A stretch of 64,000 nucleotides of DNA from JAJDXO01 sp965207535 (GTDB lineage: Bacteria; Pseudomonadota; Alphaproteobacteria; Rhodospirillales; UBA2165): the NCBI GenBank assembly GCA_965207535.1, contig CBDBMR010000012.1, positions 186,001 through 250,000 of the forward strand, read 5' to 3'. The notes under the pieces were generated by a model. It did not search any database. It was given only the letters and a program-made list of their open reading frames with translations, and was not told the DNA's origin. The translations under genes and the position numbers were made by a program. Shown piece by piece: positions 1 to 8,761 of this stretch (the first letter of the stretch is position 1; every line of letters begins with the position of its first letter).

Positions 1-1137
1 GACAACGCGCGATGCCTGATCTCGTTGGCGCTGCTGTGCGGTCACGTGGGCCGCCCGGGCGCGGGTCTCCATCCGCTGCGCGGACAAAACAACGTGCAGG
101 GCGCGTCGGATGCGGGCCTCATCCCGATGATGTATCCGGACTACAAACTGGTGACCCAAGAGGACGCGAGAGAGAAGTTCGAGGCCTTTTGGGATACCGA
201 ACTCAATCGCGACACGGGCCTCACCGTCGTCGAGATTACCGAAGCCATCCATGACGGAGACATCCGCGGCATCTATGTGATGGGAGAAAATCCGGCCATG
301 TCGGATCCGGATTCCCGGCATACCCGCGCGGCGCTGGCGAAACTCGAGCACCTGGTCGTCCAGGACATCTTCATGACCGAGACGGCCGCCTTCGCGGATG
401 TCATCCTCCCCGCTTCCGCGTGGCCCGAGAAGGACGGAACGGTGACCAATACCGACCGCCGCGTGCAAATGGGCCGCAAGGCGCTGGAGATGCCCGGCGA
501 TGCGCGTCAGGACTGGTGGATAATCCAGGAAATCGCAAACCGGCTCGGGTTGAACTGGACCTACAGCCATCCCCGCGACGTTCATGAGGAGATGCGGCAC
601 TGCATGCCGTCGATGGAGCATATTTCCTGGGAGAGGCTGGAACGGGAAGACGCCGTCACATACCCGTGCGACGCCGAGGACCGGCCCGGCCAGGAAGTGA
701 TCTTCGGCGATGGATTTCCAACCGAGTCCACCCGCGGCCGTTTCGTTCCCGCCGACGTCCTCCCGCCGGACGAGACGCCGGATGAGGATTATCCGCTGAT
801 ATTGACCACCGGCCGGCTGCTCGAACATTGGCATACCGGCGCCATCACCCGGCGGGCGTCGAAGCTCGATGCCCTGGAGCCGGAAGCGACCGTGCAAATC
901 TCGCCGGATGATATGGAGAGCCTGGGGATCGAACCGGGAGGGCGTGTGCGGCTGACGACCCGAAGAGGCGCGGTCGAACTGGCGGCGCGGCGCGAACCCG
1001 GAATGCCCCAGGGGCTTGTTTTCATGCCGTTTTGCTACGAGGAGGCAGCCGCCAATATTCTGACCAATTCGGCCTTGGATCCGTTCGGCAAAATCCCGGA
1101 ATTGAAGTTTTCTGCGGTACGGGTCGAACCGGCGTAG
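1..1137 (+). CDS. fdhA: Formate dehydrogenase alpha subunit, C-terminal part (5' end outside window)
   Basis: The frame is open from base 1, so the gene begins upstream and about 378 residues of its C-terminal part are visible. The early GQNNVQGASDAG segment is typical of the molybdopterin-binding domain of cytoplasmic formate dehydrogenase alpha subunits. The segment RLLEHWHTGAITRR, at about residue 275, starts the C-terminal molybdopterin-dinucleotide-binding (aspartate-decarboxylase-like) domain, and NSALDPFGKIPELKFSAVRVE is a family-like end. The enzyme oxidises formate to CO2 with a bis-MGD Mo or W cofactor. fdhD, mobA and moaA at 24-32 kb fit its maturation. The selenocysteine/cysteine site and FeS clusters lie upstream and cannot be judged. 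Other FdhF-like oxidoreductases are possible but less likely. Confidence 0.9.
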   Translation, partial: DNARCLISLALLCGHVGRPGAGLHPLRGQNNVQGASDAGLIPMMYPDYKLVTQEDAREKFEAFWDTELNRDTGLTVVEITEAIHDGDIRGIYVMGENPAMSDPDSRHTRAALAKLEHLVVQDIFMTETAAFADVILPASAWPEKDGTVTNTDRRVQMGRKALEMPGDARQDWWIIQEIANRLGLNWTYSHPRDVHEEMRHCMPSMEHISWERLEREDAVTYPCDAEDRPGQEVIFGDGFPTESTRGRFVPADVLPPDETPDEDYPLILTTGRLLEHWHTGAITRRASKLDALEPEATVQISPDDMESLGIEPGGRVRLTTRRGAVELAARREPGMPQGLVFMPFCYEEAAANILTNSALDPFGKIPELKFSAVRVEPA

Positions 1138-1413
1138 GCGGCGCGGCGGGCGCGAGCCATGCACCGGGCGCATACCGGTAAGTATTTGAAACGGCGTAAT
1201 TTATAACTGGATTCCAATTTGGCGTTTTTCGCCGGTATAGGCATTTATAGGCATTTATAGGCATTTATTGGCCTCCGTTTGGGAGGTACCTCCCAAAAAG
1301 GTCGTACAAACTTGCATAGCTCCCCTGAACCAAAACGCCACCCTACGCCTTCGGCCTTCAGTCGGCCGAAGCCGACTTTCGGACGGCGTAGGCCGGCTTC
1401 GGACAGCAAGCCC
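1138..1413. other. Non-coding gap with tandem repeat and palindromes
   Basis: No convincing gene is present. The gap contains a 10-bp unit (GCATTTATAG) repeated about 3.4 times at 1237-1270, a perfect 14-bp palindrome GGGAGGTACCTCCC at 1281-1294, and GC-rich inverted repeats at about 1345-1402. The 23 bases at 1374-1396 recur exactly at 36756-36778, so part of the gap is a dispersed repeat. The REP pair at 1414-1502 follows. Confidence 0.6.
1237..1270. repeat. Short tandem repeat (GCATTTATAG)n
   Basis: Three and a half near-perfect copies of a 10-bp AT-rich unit lie in a GC-rich gap downstream of the formate dehydrogenase gene. The copy number may vary by slippage. No function can be assigned. 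Confidence 0.8.
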
Positions 1414-1502
1414 CCTGGATACCCCGCATAAAGCGGGGTATGACGAGTGGATATACGACACAAACTAGATCGTCATGCCCCGGCTCGTCCGGGGCATCCA
1501 GG
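1414..1502. repeat. REP-like palindrome pair
   Basis: Two GC-rich palindromes (ATACCCCGC/GCGGGGTAT around 1420 and TGCCCCGG/CCGGGGCA around 1475) are separated by an A/T-richer spacer. The same composite, including nearly the same spacer, recurs at 44294-44380, and single palindromes of this family recur near 33060, 33115, 33245, 33300, 37740, 37915, 42980, 44100 and 44262. This is typical of intergenic REP-type elements in alphaproteobacterial genomes. Confidence 0.75.
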
Positions 1503-1535
1503 AACCTGCGCTCCCGTCACCGAAGCGGCAGCCGC

Positions 1536-3719
1536 CTATTCATTTGGCTCGGGCGCTCTCGAAGCCCTGCGGGTGACGATGACCGCCAAGGCGACCATCG
1601 CGGCGCCGGAGAGATTGGCGATCAATTCCATTGGCCAGAAGCTCAGCGCGCAGCCGGCGGCGAGAAGCGGCAGGCTGATCGCCGACAATGGTCCTTCGGC
1701 GTAGCGCTGAATGAGCGCGTTGAGGGCATATATGCCGAACAGGCTGAATATGCCGACCTGCATGATTTCGGCGAAGGTGCCGCCGACCAGCGGGGTGTAG
1801 GCGAACAGCAAGGGCACGATGTAGAGGCCCTTGGCGATCTTCCAGGCCGAGACGCCCGTGGCCATCGGTCTCGATCCGGCGATCCCGGCGGCGGTGAAGG
1901 CGGCCAGGCAGACGGGCGGCGTGACGTTCGAATCCTGGCTCAGCCAGAATACGATCAGGTGGGCGGTCAGCAGGAAGGTAGTCATCAGCTCGGTGTCGAC
2001 CAGGGCGGGCCGGATAACGATGGCGAGCTCGAACGGGATGGAATCGACCAGTTGGCGCGCCTCTTCCACGGTCATTCCCGCCGCCACCTTCGCCGCGTGA
2101 GGCGAGTCCACGAGCGCAAACATGGCGGCCTTGGCCGGATCGCCGATGCCGGCCGCCAACAGATCGACGACGATGCCGTCGGCAAGCATGCCGGCAATGG
2201 CCGGGGCCGAGAGGATGGACAGCACGATATAGGCCGCGGTCACCGGCAAGCCCATGCCGAGGACCAGCGAGGCGAGCGCCACCAGCACAAGGGCGATGAT
2301 CAGCGAACCCTGTGACCATTCGGCGATCATCAGCGCAAAGCTATTGGCGAGCCCCGACGTGGTCACCGCGTTGTTGATCAGCCCGACGGTCACCAGCAGC
2401 ACCGCCGTCATGATCGAGGTGCGGATGCCGAGGGTCAGGGCGCGGGCGATCTTCTCCGGTCCCATCTTGTTGGGTGTCAGCCAACTGCCGGCCACCAGCG
2501 TGGCGATGGCGACGCAGGCGGCGAAGCTCGGGGTCCGGCCGGTGACGAGCAGATAGGTCAGCACGCCGAGGGGCAGGACGAAGTTGAGGGCCCCGGCGGC
2601 GATCTTCACCCGGTCGGCCTTGGCGACATCGGCGAGGTTGATGTTGGATTTGACGGCTTCGATGCGGATCACGAAGGCGACCGAGAGGAAGTAGAGGATC
2701 GCCGGCACGATGGAGAACAACACGATGGTGCCGTATTGGATGCCCGTATAGGACACCATGACGAAGGCGCCCGCCCCCATGATCGGCGGCATGAGCTGAC
2801 CGCCGGTGGAGGCGGAGGCCTCGACGCCGGCCGCGAATTTGGGCTGGAAGCCGTTGGACTTCATCAGCGGGATGGTGATCACGCCGGTGGACGCCGTATT
2901 GGCGACCGCCGAGCCGGAGATGGTGCCGGTCAAGGCGGACGCGATGACCGCGACGAACGCCGCGCCGCCCCGGAAGCGTCCGGCAATGACCTTGGCGACC
3001 TCGATCACGAAGTCCGACGCGCCCGAGATCACCAGGAAGGCGCCGAAGATCATGAAGAGCGTGATATTGGCCGACGAGATGGTGGTGATGATCCCGAACA
3101 TGCCCTCATCGTTGTAGAGGGAGCGGAACATTACGTCGGATACCGGCAGGCTCGCCGCGCGGAAGACGCCGGGCAGGTATTCGCCGAGGAACGCATTGTA
3201 GGCAAGCGCCAGGATCACCAGCGACGGTATGATCCATCCGGTCATCCGGCGGGTCAGCTCCACCGCGCCGACGATCACGATGATGCCGGTGACCCAGTCG
3301 AGGGTCGAGAACTGCCACTCCTGGCCGGTCTTGGCGAGGGTGCGTTCGTAGAGGCCGGATTCGTTGTACGCGATCCAAAGGGCGCTCAGCGCAATCGCAA
3401 TGCCGAAGATCCATTCCAGAACCCACAGTCCTCCCTTGGAGGAGCCGCGCCACAGGGGCTGGGAAATGGCGGCAAGGAACGCGAAACCCGCAAAGTGGAT
3501 GGCGTTCTGCCACATCCCCGGCTCATTGAGGATGAGGTTGGTGAGAATGTGCCAAATGCCGAACAGGCAACTGAGGCCGACGATCAGCGCTGGCGGGCCC
3601 GGCTTTTGAATTGCCCCGTCGAGGTCGAACAACTTATGGCTTGGCGCCGTCTCCGCGGCGCCGGTCCGATCGGAGGCGGCGGTTGTCTGGTCTTCGGCGC
3701 TCGGTACGGGCTCGGTCAT
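1536..3719 (-). CDS. TRAP transporter permease, fused small (4TM) and large (12TM) subunits, TAXI-associated
   Basis: This inner-membrane protein of about 727 residues has many hydrophobic segments. The N-terminal third corresponds to the DctQ-like small subunit and the rest to the DctM-like large subunit. Segments such as TGTISGSAVANTASTGVITIPLM and GGQLMPPIMGAGAF are typical of the fused permease of TAXI-TRAP systems. It takes up an organic acid-like solute with an ion gradient, using the binding protein encoded just upstream (3809-4819). I chose the ATG at 3719 because the upstream ATG at 3749 has no ribosome binding site and adds only a polar stretch. An 11-bp stem-loop at 3761-3789 separates it from the binding-protein gene, which fits differential expression. 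Substrate unknown. Confidence 0.93.
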   Translation of the reverse strand: MTEPVPSAEDQTTAASDRTGAAETAPSHKLFDLDGAIQKPGPPALIVGLSCLFGIWHILTNLILNEPGMWQNAIHFAGFAFLAAISQPLWRGSSKGGLWVLEWIFGIAIALSALWIAYNESGLYERTLAKTGQEWQFSTLDWVTGIIVIVGAVELTRRMTGWIIPSLVILALAYNAFLGEYLPGVFRAASLPVSDVMFRSLYNDEGMFGIITTISSANITLFMIFGAFLVISGASDFVIEVAKVIAGRFRGGAAFVAVIASALTGTISGSAVANTASTGVITIPLMKSNGFQPKFAAGVEASASTGGQLMPPIMGAGAFVMVSYTGIQYGTIVLFSIVPAILYFLSVAFVIRIEAVKSNINLADVAKADRVKIAAGALNFVLPLGVLTYLLVTGRTPSFAACVAIATLVAGSWLTPNKMGPEKIARALTLGIRTSIMTAVLLVTVGLINNAVTTSGLANSFALMIAEWSQGSLIIALVLVALASLVLGMGLPVTAAYIVLSILSAPAIAGMLADGIVVDLLAAGIGDPAKAAMFALVDSPHAAKVAAGMTVEEARQLVDSIPFELAIVIRPALVDTELMTTFLLTAHLIVFWLSQDSNVTPPVCLAAFTAAGIAGSRPMATGVSAWKIAKGLYIVPLLFAYTPLVGGTFAEIMQVGIFSLFGIYALNALIQRYAEGPLSAISLPLLAAGCALSFWPMELIANLSGAAMVALAVIVTRRASRAPEPNE

Positions 3720-3760
3720 GGCACAATTCCGCTGGAAGCGTGTTGGCACATGTGAGCGAT

Positions 3761-3789
3761 ACGGTGACCGGCCGTCAACCGGTCACCGT
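3761..3789. terminator. Intercistronic stem-loop between TAXI binding protein and permease
   Basis: ACGGTGACCGG (3761-3771) and CCGGTCACCGT (3779-3789) form a perfect 11-bp stem with a 7-nt loop. There is no clear U-tract, so it is more likely an mRNA-stabilising or partially attenuating structure that keeps the binding protein more abundant than the permease. Comparable hairpins follow the binding-protein genes at 54599-54632 and 62512-62537. Confidence 0.7.
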
Positions 3790-3808
3790 ACATAAGGAGT
3801 CTGGCTAC

Positions 3809-4819
3809 TTACTTGGCCATCAAGTGACCGGGGATGGAAAGCCCCACTTCCTTGTAGTAGCGGGCCGCACCGGGGTGCAGCGGCGCCGGAAGGCCGGCCA
3901 TGGACTTCTTCACGTTCATTGCCTTGGTCGCCGGATGGATTGCCTGCAGGAACGGCAGGTTTTCGTAGATCGACTTGGTCAGCAGGTAGACATGGTCCGC
4001 GTTGACGTCCGCGTTGACGCCGAGGAAGTTCGGCTGCGCAATGGTCTGGACGTCCTTGGTCTGTCCCGGATAGGTGCCGGCCTTGATGGTGTAGGGCACC
4101 CACAGATTGCGCCCGCCGTCCATCTTCTTGGCTTCATCGGCGGTGACGTTCAGCATCGTGAACTTGGCGGCATTGGACGCCATCAGCTTGGTGATCGCGC
4201 CGGTGGGCGGACCCGCCGGGATGCCGGCGCCAACCGCCTGGCCGTTGGCCAGCGCATCGGCGGTCGGACCATAGCCGGCGTAGACCAGCTTGTAGTCCTT
4301 GGCGATGTCGATGCCGAGACCGGACATCAGCACCCGGTTGGAGCCGATGGTACCGGAGTTCTGGCGGCCCATGCCCATGGACATGCCCTTGAGCGCCACC
4401 AGGTCGCTGACCGTGCCCTTCTTGACGTGCTGATTGGACAGCACGAACTGCTCGACGTTCTGCCACAGCATGCTGACCGAGCGCAGGTTCTTCTGCGGGG
4501 CGGACACCGGACCCGTGCCGGTCACCGCGTAGGAACCGAAGAGGCCCTGCAAAATGGCGAACTGGGCCGTGTTGGCGCCCAGCGCCTGGACGTTCGCACC
4601 CGAACCGGCGGAGTTCACCGCGGTGAGGCTGAACTTGTGCTTGGGCAGCAACTTCACCTTGGACAGTGTCGCGATGGCCGTGCCGACCGGGTGATAGGTG
4701 CCGCCGGTGGAGGCGGTGTTGAGGACGTAGTCCTTGGCCTGGACGGCGGTCGCCGACATGGCCAGGAGCGCGACGCCGCTGACGGCGCCGAGCGTCTTGT
4801 GCATGAGATTAAGCTTCAT
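3809..4819 (-). CDS. TAXI family TRAP transporter solute-binding protein
   Basis: The 336-residue periplasmic protein has a clear signal peptide (residues 1-28, cleavage after AVQA). The mature start, YVLNTASTGGTYHPVGTAIATL, has the pattern of TAXI-type binding proteins (related to glutamate-binding and TRAP-associated immunogenic proteins). A strong ribosome binding site (AGGAAGGAGA) lies just before the ATG. It captures the solute for the permease at 1536-3719. The upstream sigma-54 promoter at 4903-4917 and the adjacent DctB/DctD-type genes suggest substrate-induced, RpoN-dependent expression. The ligand cannot be read from sequence; TAXI proteins bind glutamate, 2-oxoglutarate or similar acids in the few studied cases. 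Confidence 0.94.
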   Translation of the reverse strand: MKLNLMHKTLGAVSGVALLAMSATAVQAKDYVLNTASTGGTYHPVGTAIATLSKVKLLPKHKFSLTAVNSAGSGANVQALGANTAQFAILQGLFGSYAVTGTGPVSAPQKNLRSVSMLWQNVEQFVLSNQHVKKGTVSDLVALKGMSMGMGRQNSGTIGSNRVLMSGLGIDIAKDYKLVYAGYGPTADALANGQAVGAGIPAGPPTGAITKLMASNAAKFTMLNVTADEAKKMDGGRNLWVPYTIKAGTYPGQTKDVQTIAQPNFLGVNADVNADHVYLLTKSIYENLPFLQAIHPATKAMNVKKSMAGLPAPLHPGAARYYKEVGLSIPGHLMAK

Positions 4820-4902
4820 GGGATGTCTCCTTCCTAAAGCCCGTGAACTGTCTTCACCCGGAATTTATTGGTGCGTTATTGCCCCGGGCCGACATATAAA
4901 GA

Positions 4903-4917
4903 GCAACCGCCGTGCCA
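4903..4917 (-). promoter_or_regulatory. Sigma-54 (RpoN) promoter for the TAXI-TRAP operon
   Basis: On the minus strand the sequence reads TGGCAC-GGCGG-TTGC, an exact match to the -24/-12 consensus TGGCAC-N5-TTGC. It lies about 85 bp upstream of the TAXI binding-protein start codon in the right orientation. The neighbouring regulator (5042-6427) has the GAFTGA motif that contacts sigma-54. Start of transcription is expected near 4891. Confidence 0.88.
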
Positions 4918-5002
4918 ATTCGCCGGCCTCGCATAAGCTCCTGTAACTCATAAGGAAATTTAACCAGCGGCGGCGATAGGCCAAGCAGAATAAGCGGGAA
5001 TA

Positions 5003-5036
5003 TGCCGAAAATATTTCAATATTGGCAAAATTATGC
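5003..5036. promoter_or_regulatory. Candidate upstream activator site(s)
   Basis: TGCC (5003-5006), GGCA (5024-5027) and TGCC (5033-5036) form two overlapping imperfect dyads around an AT-rich core. They lie about 90-120 bp upstream of the sigma-54 promoter, the normal distance for enhancer sites bound by DctD-type activators. The site abuts the stop codon of the activator gene. It is inferred from position and symmetry only. Confidence 0.4.
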
Positions 5037-5041
5037 CGATG

Positions 5042-6427
5042 CTAACGGTAGGCCTGCCGGTTCAACCCGTAGCGGATCATTTTGTCGTTCAAAGTCCGCC
5101 TGGGCAGGCCCAACTCGTTGATCACGTCGGCCATGTTCCCCCGATGTCGCTTGAGTGCCGCTTCAATGGACTGTCGTTCGAAGGCTTGAACTTTGTCCAC
5201 CAGTTTGCCGCCGTCCGACATCGGTACTCCATCGGCGGACTGAACGTTTGGACCGGAAATAATCCGCTGTAGACGGCTGGCACCGCCATCTTTGGAAAAC
5301 AGAAAACGATCGGCAACATTCCTAAGCTCGCGAACATTGCCGGGCCAATCATGCTCCCTGAGTGCGGCTAAATCGGCCGCACCGATGTCCGGCGCCTCCC
5401 GGCCGAACTTGGTTTCGGCCGCGCGCACAAAGTGTTCGAACAACAAACAGACGTCATCTTCCCGATCGCGGAGGGGCGGTACCCTGAGTATCAATGTGTT
5501 CAGTCTGAAATAGAGATCCTGGCGAAAATTACCTGCATCGACCTCGGGCTGCGGGTCCAGGTTCGATGCGCTGAGCACCCGGGCGTGAACGGCAATTTCC
5601 TTGTTGCTTCCAAGCGGCGTGACCCAGCCTTCTTCCAGGACGCGCAATATCTTGACCTGCTGCAAGAGAGGCAGACTGATCACTTCATCCAGGAATATGG
5701 TTCCCTGTCCCGCATGGGCGAGGTAGCCGATGCGTTTGCCTTGCGCCCCAGTAAATGCGCCCGGTTCGTATCCGAAGAACTCGCTCTCGAACAGATGCTC
5801 AGGGATTGCCCCGCAGTTGACAGGTACGAAAGGATGCTCGGCGGATGGGCCCAAGTCATGGAGGCATCGGGCGACGATCTCCTTGCCGGTTCCGGTTTCT
5901 CCTAGAAGCAGCACATTTGCGCGCGTGCCGGCGAATTCGGCAATCTGGGTCCTGAGCTCACCTATCGGCTTGGAGTTGCCGATGAGACGGGACTCCAGGC
6001 TTTGGGTGTCGCTCAACCGTTCCCTTAACCGACGGTTCTCGCGCACCAACTCCCGCTTTTCCGAGGCACGGGCGATCCGTTCAACAAGCTGTTCGGGCTC
6101 GAAGGGTTTTTCAACGAAGTCGTAGGCACCCCGTTTCATCGCTGCGACGGCCGCATCGACGTCACCGTGAGCGGTAACAAGAATTACCGGCAGGTCTCTA
6201 TCCGCGGCGAGCACGCGATCCAGAAGCTCCAATCCACCAATCCCGGGCATCTTCAAATCCGCAATCAAAACATCCGTGTCCGCAGGGTCGAAGCCGCGCA
6301 GGGCCGACGCACCGTCCGGATAAGTCGTCACGCTGTGATCGGCGAGTTCCAGCCACTGCTTTACGGAGCGGCGCATTGCCTCCTCGTCGTCGACGAATAC
6401 GACTGAGGGATTGCCCCGATCGTTCAT
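5042..6427 (-). CDS. dctD: Sigma-54-dependent response regulator, DctD type
   Basis: The 461-residue protein has three domains in order. The receiver domain (1-120) has the acidic pair DD at 13-14, phosphoacceptor Asp57 in VLIADLKMPG and Lys near 107. The AAA+ domain has Walker A GETGTGKE (176-183), the sigma-54-contacting GAFTGA (223-228) and Walker B TIFLDE (about 243-248). A C-terminal Fis-type helix-turn-helix ends in LPRRTLNDKMIRYGL. It should activate RpoN promoters when phosphorylated by the kinase encoded immediately upstream; the two genes overlap by ATGA. The sigma-54 promoter of the TAXI-TRAP genes lies downstream of its own stop codon, which makes that operon the obvious target. 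Confidence 0.93.
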   Translation of the reverse strand: MNDRGNPSVVFVDDEEAMRRSVKQWLELADHSVTTYPDGASALRGFDPADTDVLIADLKMPGIGGLELLDRVLAADRDLPVILVTAHGDVDAAVAAMKRGAYDFVEKPFEPEQLVERIARASEKRELVRENRRLRERLSDTQSLESRLIGNSKPIGELRTQIAEFAGTRANVLLLGETGTGKEIVARCLHDLGPSAEHPFVPVNCGAIPEHLFESEFFGYEPGAFTGAQGKRIGYLAHAGQGTIFLDEVISLPLLQQVKILRVLEEGWVTPLGSNKEIAVHARVLSASNLDPQPEVDAGNFRQDLYFRLNTLILRVPPLRDREDDVCLLFEHFVRAAETKFGREAPDIGAADLAALREHDWPGNVRELRNVADRFLFSKDGGASRLQRIISGPNVQSADGVPMSDGGKLVDKVQAFERQSIEAALKRHRGNMADVINELGLPRRTLNDKMIRYGLNRQAYR

Positions 6428-8208
6428 TCTGCGGCCTGGGTCGAAATTTCATGGGACGGGAGGATAAGAGAGAAGCAAGCGCCGCCACCCTCGTTGTTCG
6501 AAGCGACCAGCTGCCCCTTCATCTCTGCGGCCAGGGTGAAGGAAACCGTGAGACCAAGCCCGATCCCTTCACCGACCGTCTTGGTGGTGAAAAAGGGGTC
6601 AAATATCTGTTCCAGGTTCTCGAGGTCCATACCAGGACCTGAATCCTTGACCTGTATGATGACGTCGCCGTTTTCACGGCGACCGCAGATGGTCACCTCC
6701 TGCCGACCCGTGTCCCGGACCGCATCCAAGGCATTGCGCAACAGATTGATGAGAATTTGCTCTACATGCACCTCGTCGCCCTGGACAACAACCGGGCCGG
6801 GCGGCAAATCAATCTTGATGGCGGTGCCGTCCATTTTGGCCTGCGGTTCGAGCAACTCCACAGCCGCACTCACACAAGCCTGGACATCGACCGGGGCGGA
6901 GACGCCGGGCGATTTGCGGGCGAACGATTTCAGCTGACCGGTGATGGCCGCCAGTCGTTCAGTCAAATGTCCTATTTGCTCCAGATTGTCCTCGACCTCC
7001 GGCTTACGGTCTTTGTCAAGGAGCAGCTTGCCGCTGGCGACGAAGGTTCGGATGGCGGTGATCGGCTGGTTGACCTCATGGGCGATCGCCGCGGACATTT
7101 GTCCGAGGGCGGCCAGCTTGCCTGCCTGTATCAGTTCCTTCTGGGTTACCCTCAAATTCTCCTCAACGCGCCGCCGTTCCGAAATTTCCGTTTCCAGGAG
7201 CCGGTTGGCTTCGCGTACCGCAGCGGCCTCTTCGGCTTCCTTCGCGTGAGCAAGCTTCATACGCCGCTCCCGGAGGTAAAGAAGAATTAGACCCCCGGCC
7301 AACAAGAGTGTGCCGGCAATCAACATACCCACACCGCGCGCCGCAAATGAAGGTGACAGGTCAGCAAGATAGTGCAGCCGCCACTCCAGAAATGGCAGGT
7401 CCTTGTCCACGGCCTGGTATTCCTGCCCGGCCAGCTCGACGCGGCCGGTGAGGAATCCGGTATCACTGGCAAAGTCGAGCGAAGTGAGTTCGACGGAATG
7501 GTACCGCCGCGTCGCGATCAACGCCTCCAACCGGTCGCGAGGCACGGGACGGATCATTTTGTAGCGCCAGTCCGGCTGGGTGGAGAGAAACACCACGCCG
7601 TCACCGTCGCTGACGAGAATGGTCTCATTGGCCGGGTCCCATCCGTCCTTGAGCCCATCGAGTCCGATCTTGATGACCGCCACGCCCAAGGTGTCATCGC
7701 CGTCGGCTATGGGCCGGGAGATAAACACGCCCGGCCGGCCGGTCGTTGCGCCGACCGCAAAATAGAATCCCTCGGCGCCCTTGAGCGCCTCTTTGAAATA
7801 GGGCCGGAAACCGTAGTTGTGGCCGATAAAGCTGACTGATTCATTCCAGTTGCTGGCGGCGACGGTTAGACCATCCCGGTCGAGGATATAGAGCGCTTCG
7901 CCGCCCGCCGCGGTGTTCACCGTCTCCAGGTATACGTTTGCCGGCTGAGCTTGGCCGGGGGTCATGAGTGCCGACTTCACGGCCGGATGTTCCCCGACGG
8001 CAATGGGAAGGTGGCGAAGCTTGTTGACGGCGGATTCCAAGCGTGTCGCATAGAAAGTCAGGCGATCACTCGCCTCGGACTTGATTTGGCCAACCACAAA
8101 ATTTGACGAAAGCTGTCCCGCGATCGCGGAAACGGCAATGGCGGCCAAAGCTAGCAACAGTACGAGCGGCCAGCCAAATTTTGAGCTTAGATTGGCATTG
8201 ATTGGCAA
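6424..8208 (-). CDS. dctB: Sensor histidine kinase, DctB type
   Basis: The 594-residue inner-membrane kinase has transmembrane segments near 13-30 and 293-312 that bracket a periplasmic sensor region of about 260 residues resembling the double-Cache/PDC fold of DctB. A coiled coil (about 318-365) leads to the HisKA domain with the H-box around His377 (MSAAIAHEVNQP). The HATPase_c domain has GxG boxes such as DSGPGMDLENLEQIFDPFFTTK and GIGLGLTVS. It overlaps the response regulator by 4 bp, so the pair is co-translated. It probably senses the periplasmic solute carried by the TAXI-TRAP transporter and phosphorylates Asp57 of the regulator. Confidence 0.92.
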   Translation of the reverse strand: MPINANLSSKFGWPLVLLLALAAIAVSAIAGQLSSNFVVGQIKSEASDRLTFYATRLESAVNKLRHLPIAVGEHPAVKSALMTPGQAQPANVYLETVNTAAGGEALYILDRDGLTVAASNWNESVSFIGHNYGFRPYFKEALKGAEGFYFAVGATTGRPGVFISRPIADGDDTLGVAVIKIGLDGLKDGWDPANETILVSDGDGVVFLSTQPDWRYKMIRPVPRDRLEALIATRRYHSVELTSLDFASDTGFLTGRVELAGQEYQAVDKDLPFLEWRLHYLADLSPSFAARGVGMLIAGTLLLAGGLILLYLRERRMKLAHAKEAEEAAAVREANRLLETEISERRRVEENLRVTQKELIQAGKLAALGQMSAAIAHEVNQPITAIRTFVASGKLLLDKDRKPEVEDNLEQIGHLTERLAAITGQLKSFARKSPGVSAPVDVQACVSAAVELLEPQAKMDGTAIKIDLPPGPVVVQGDEVHVEQILINLLRNALDAVRDTGRQEVTICGRRENGDVIIQVKDSGPGMDLENLEQIFDPFFTTKTVGEGIGLGLTVSFTLAAEMKGQLVASNNEGGGACFSLILPSHEISTQAAE

Positions 8209-8761
8209 TTTCTGCCCCCCGTCGACCCAAATCTAGCTGCAGGATGGTTTGTACACAAATCGTGCCTGAACGACTCGGCTCTTGGCAACCTCGAGGGACT
8301 ACTTAATGGGGGTCGGGCAGGGCCGGCGGGTGCACCCCGACACAAGATGTGGGCATACGGCGCCGCAGGCCGTGCATGGGTGCGCGGCTTCGTTTTTGAG
8401 ATAATCAGGCCGGGGAGAGGCCCGTGTCACAGCCGTTCCGCCTTCGGACCGGCGGCATTTGCCATTCGCTTACCGGACTAACGATGTGCCCCGGAACACG
8501 GGAGAATGACATCTGGCGCAGCCGTCGCGCCGACATCCACCCTTGGCGTTTCGGACAGGAGTCAAAGAAAAAAAGAAAAACAAGAACGCGTCTCCAGTTG
8601 TTTTAAGTTCCGATTAGCCACTTTCCGGCTCTCCACCGGGAAGGCCTCTCAAGAACCCAGACACAGCGTGTGAACAGATGCCGCAATGCGTGCGCGATTT
8701 CGCGCTCGCGCGCGTTCGTTGTTCAACGGCGCCCTTGACTACGAATGAGGAAAATATCGTG
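8209..8761. other. Long intergenic region with a leader shared with the truncated araC copy
   Basis: No supported gene. The stretch 8379-8545 is clearly similar, with scattered substitutions and small gaps, to 15311-15480 upstream of the truncated araC copy. Shared blocks include GGCTTCGTTTTTGAGA, GACTAACGATG and ACGGGAGAATGAC. The region probably carries the autotransporter promoter; no clean -35/-10 was recognised. Confidence 0.6.
8379..8545 (+). repeat. Duplicated upstream region, copy 1
   Basis: Collinear similarity to 15311-15480 by eye, with matching blocks in the same order and spacing. It lies 217-383 bp upstream of the autotransporter start. As a shared leader it may be a common regulatory region, for instance a target of the AraC-type protein at 19029-20090. 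That role is an inference. Confidence 0.65.

Noticed and set aside
1440..2315. Long plus-strand open frame opposite the TRAP permease
   Set aside because: Shadow of the minus-strand permease; composition is Arg/Gly/Asp-rich and no domain is visible.
8424..8606. 60-codon frame upstream of the autotransporter
   Set aside because: It overlaps the duplicated leader, and the matching leader at 15311-15480 does not keep the frame.
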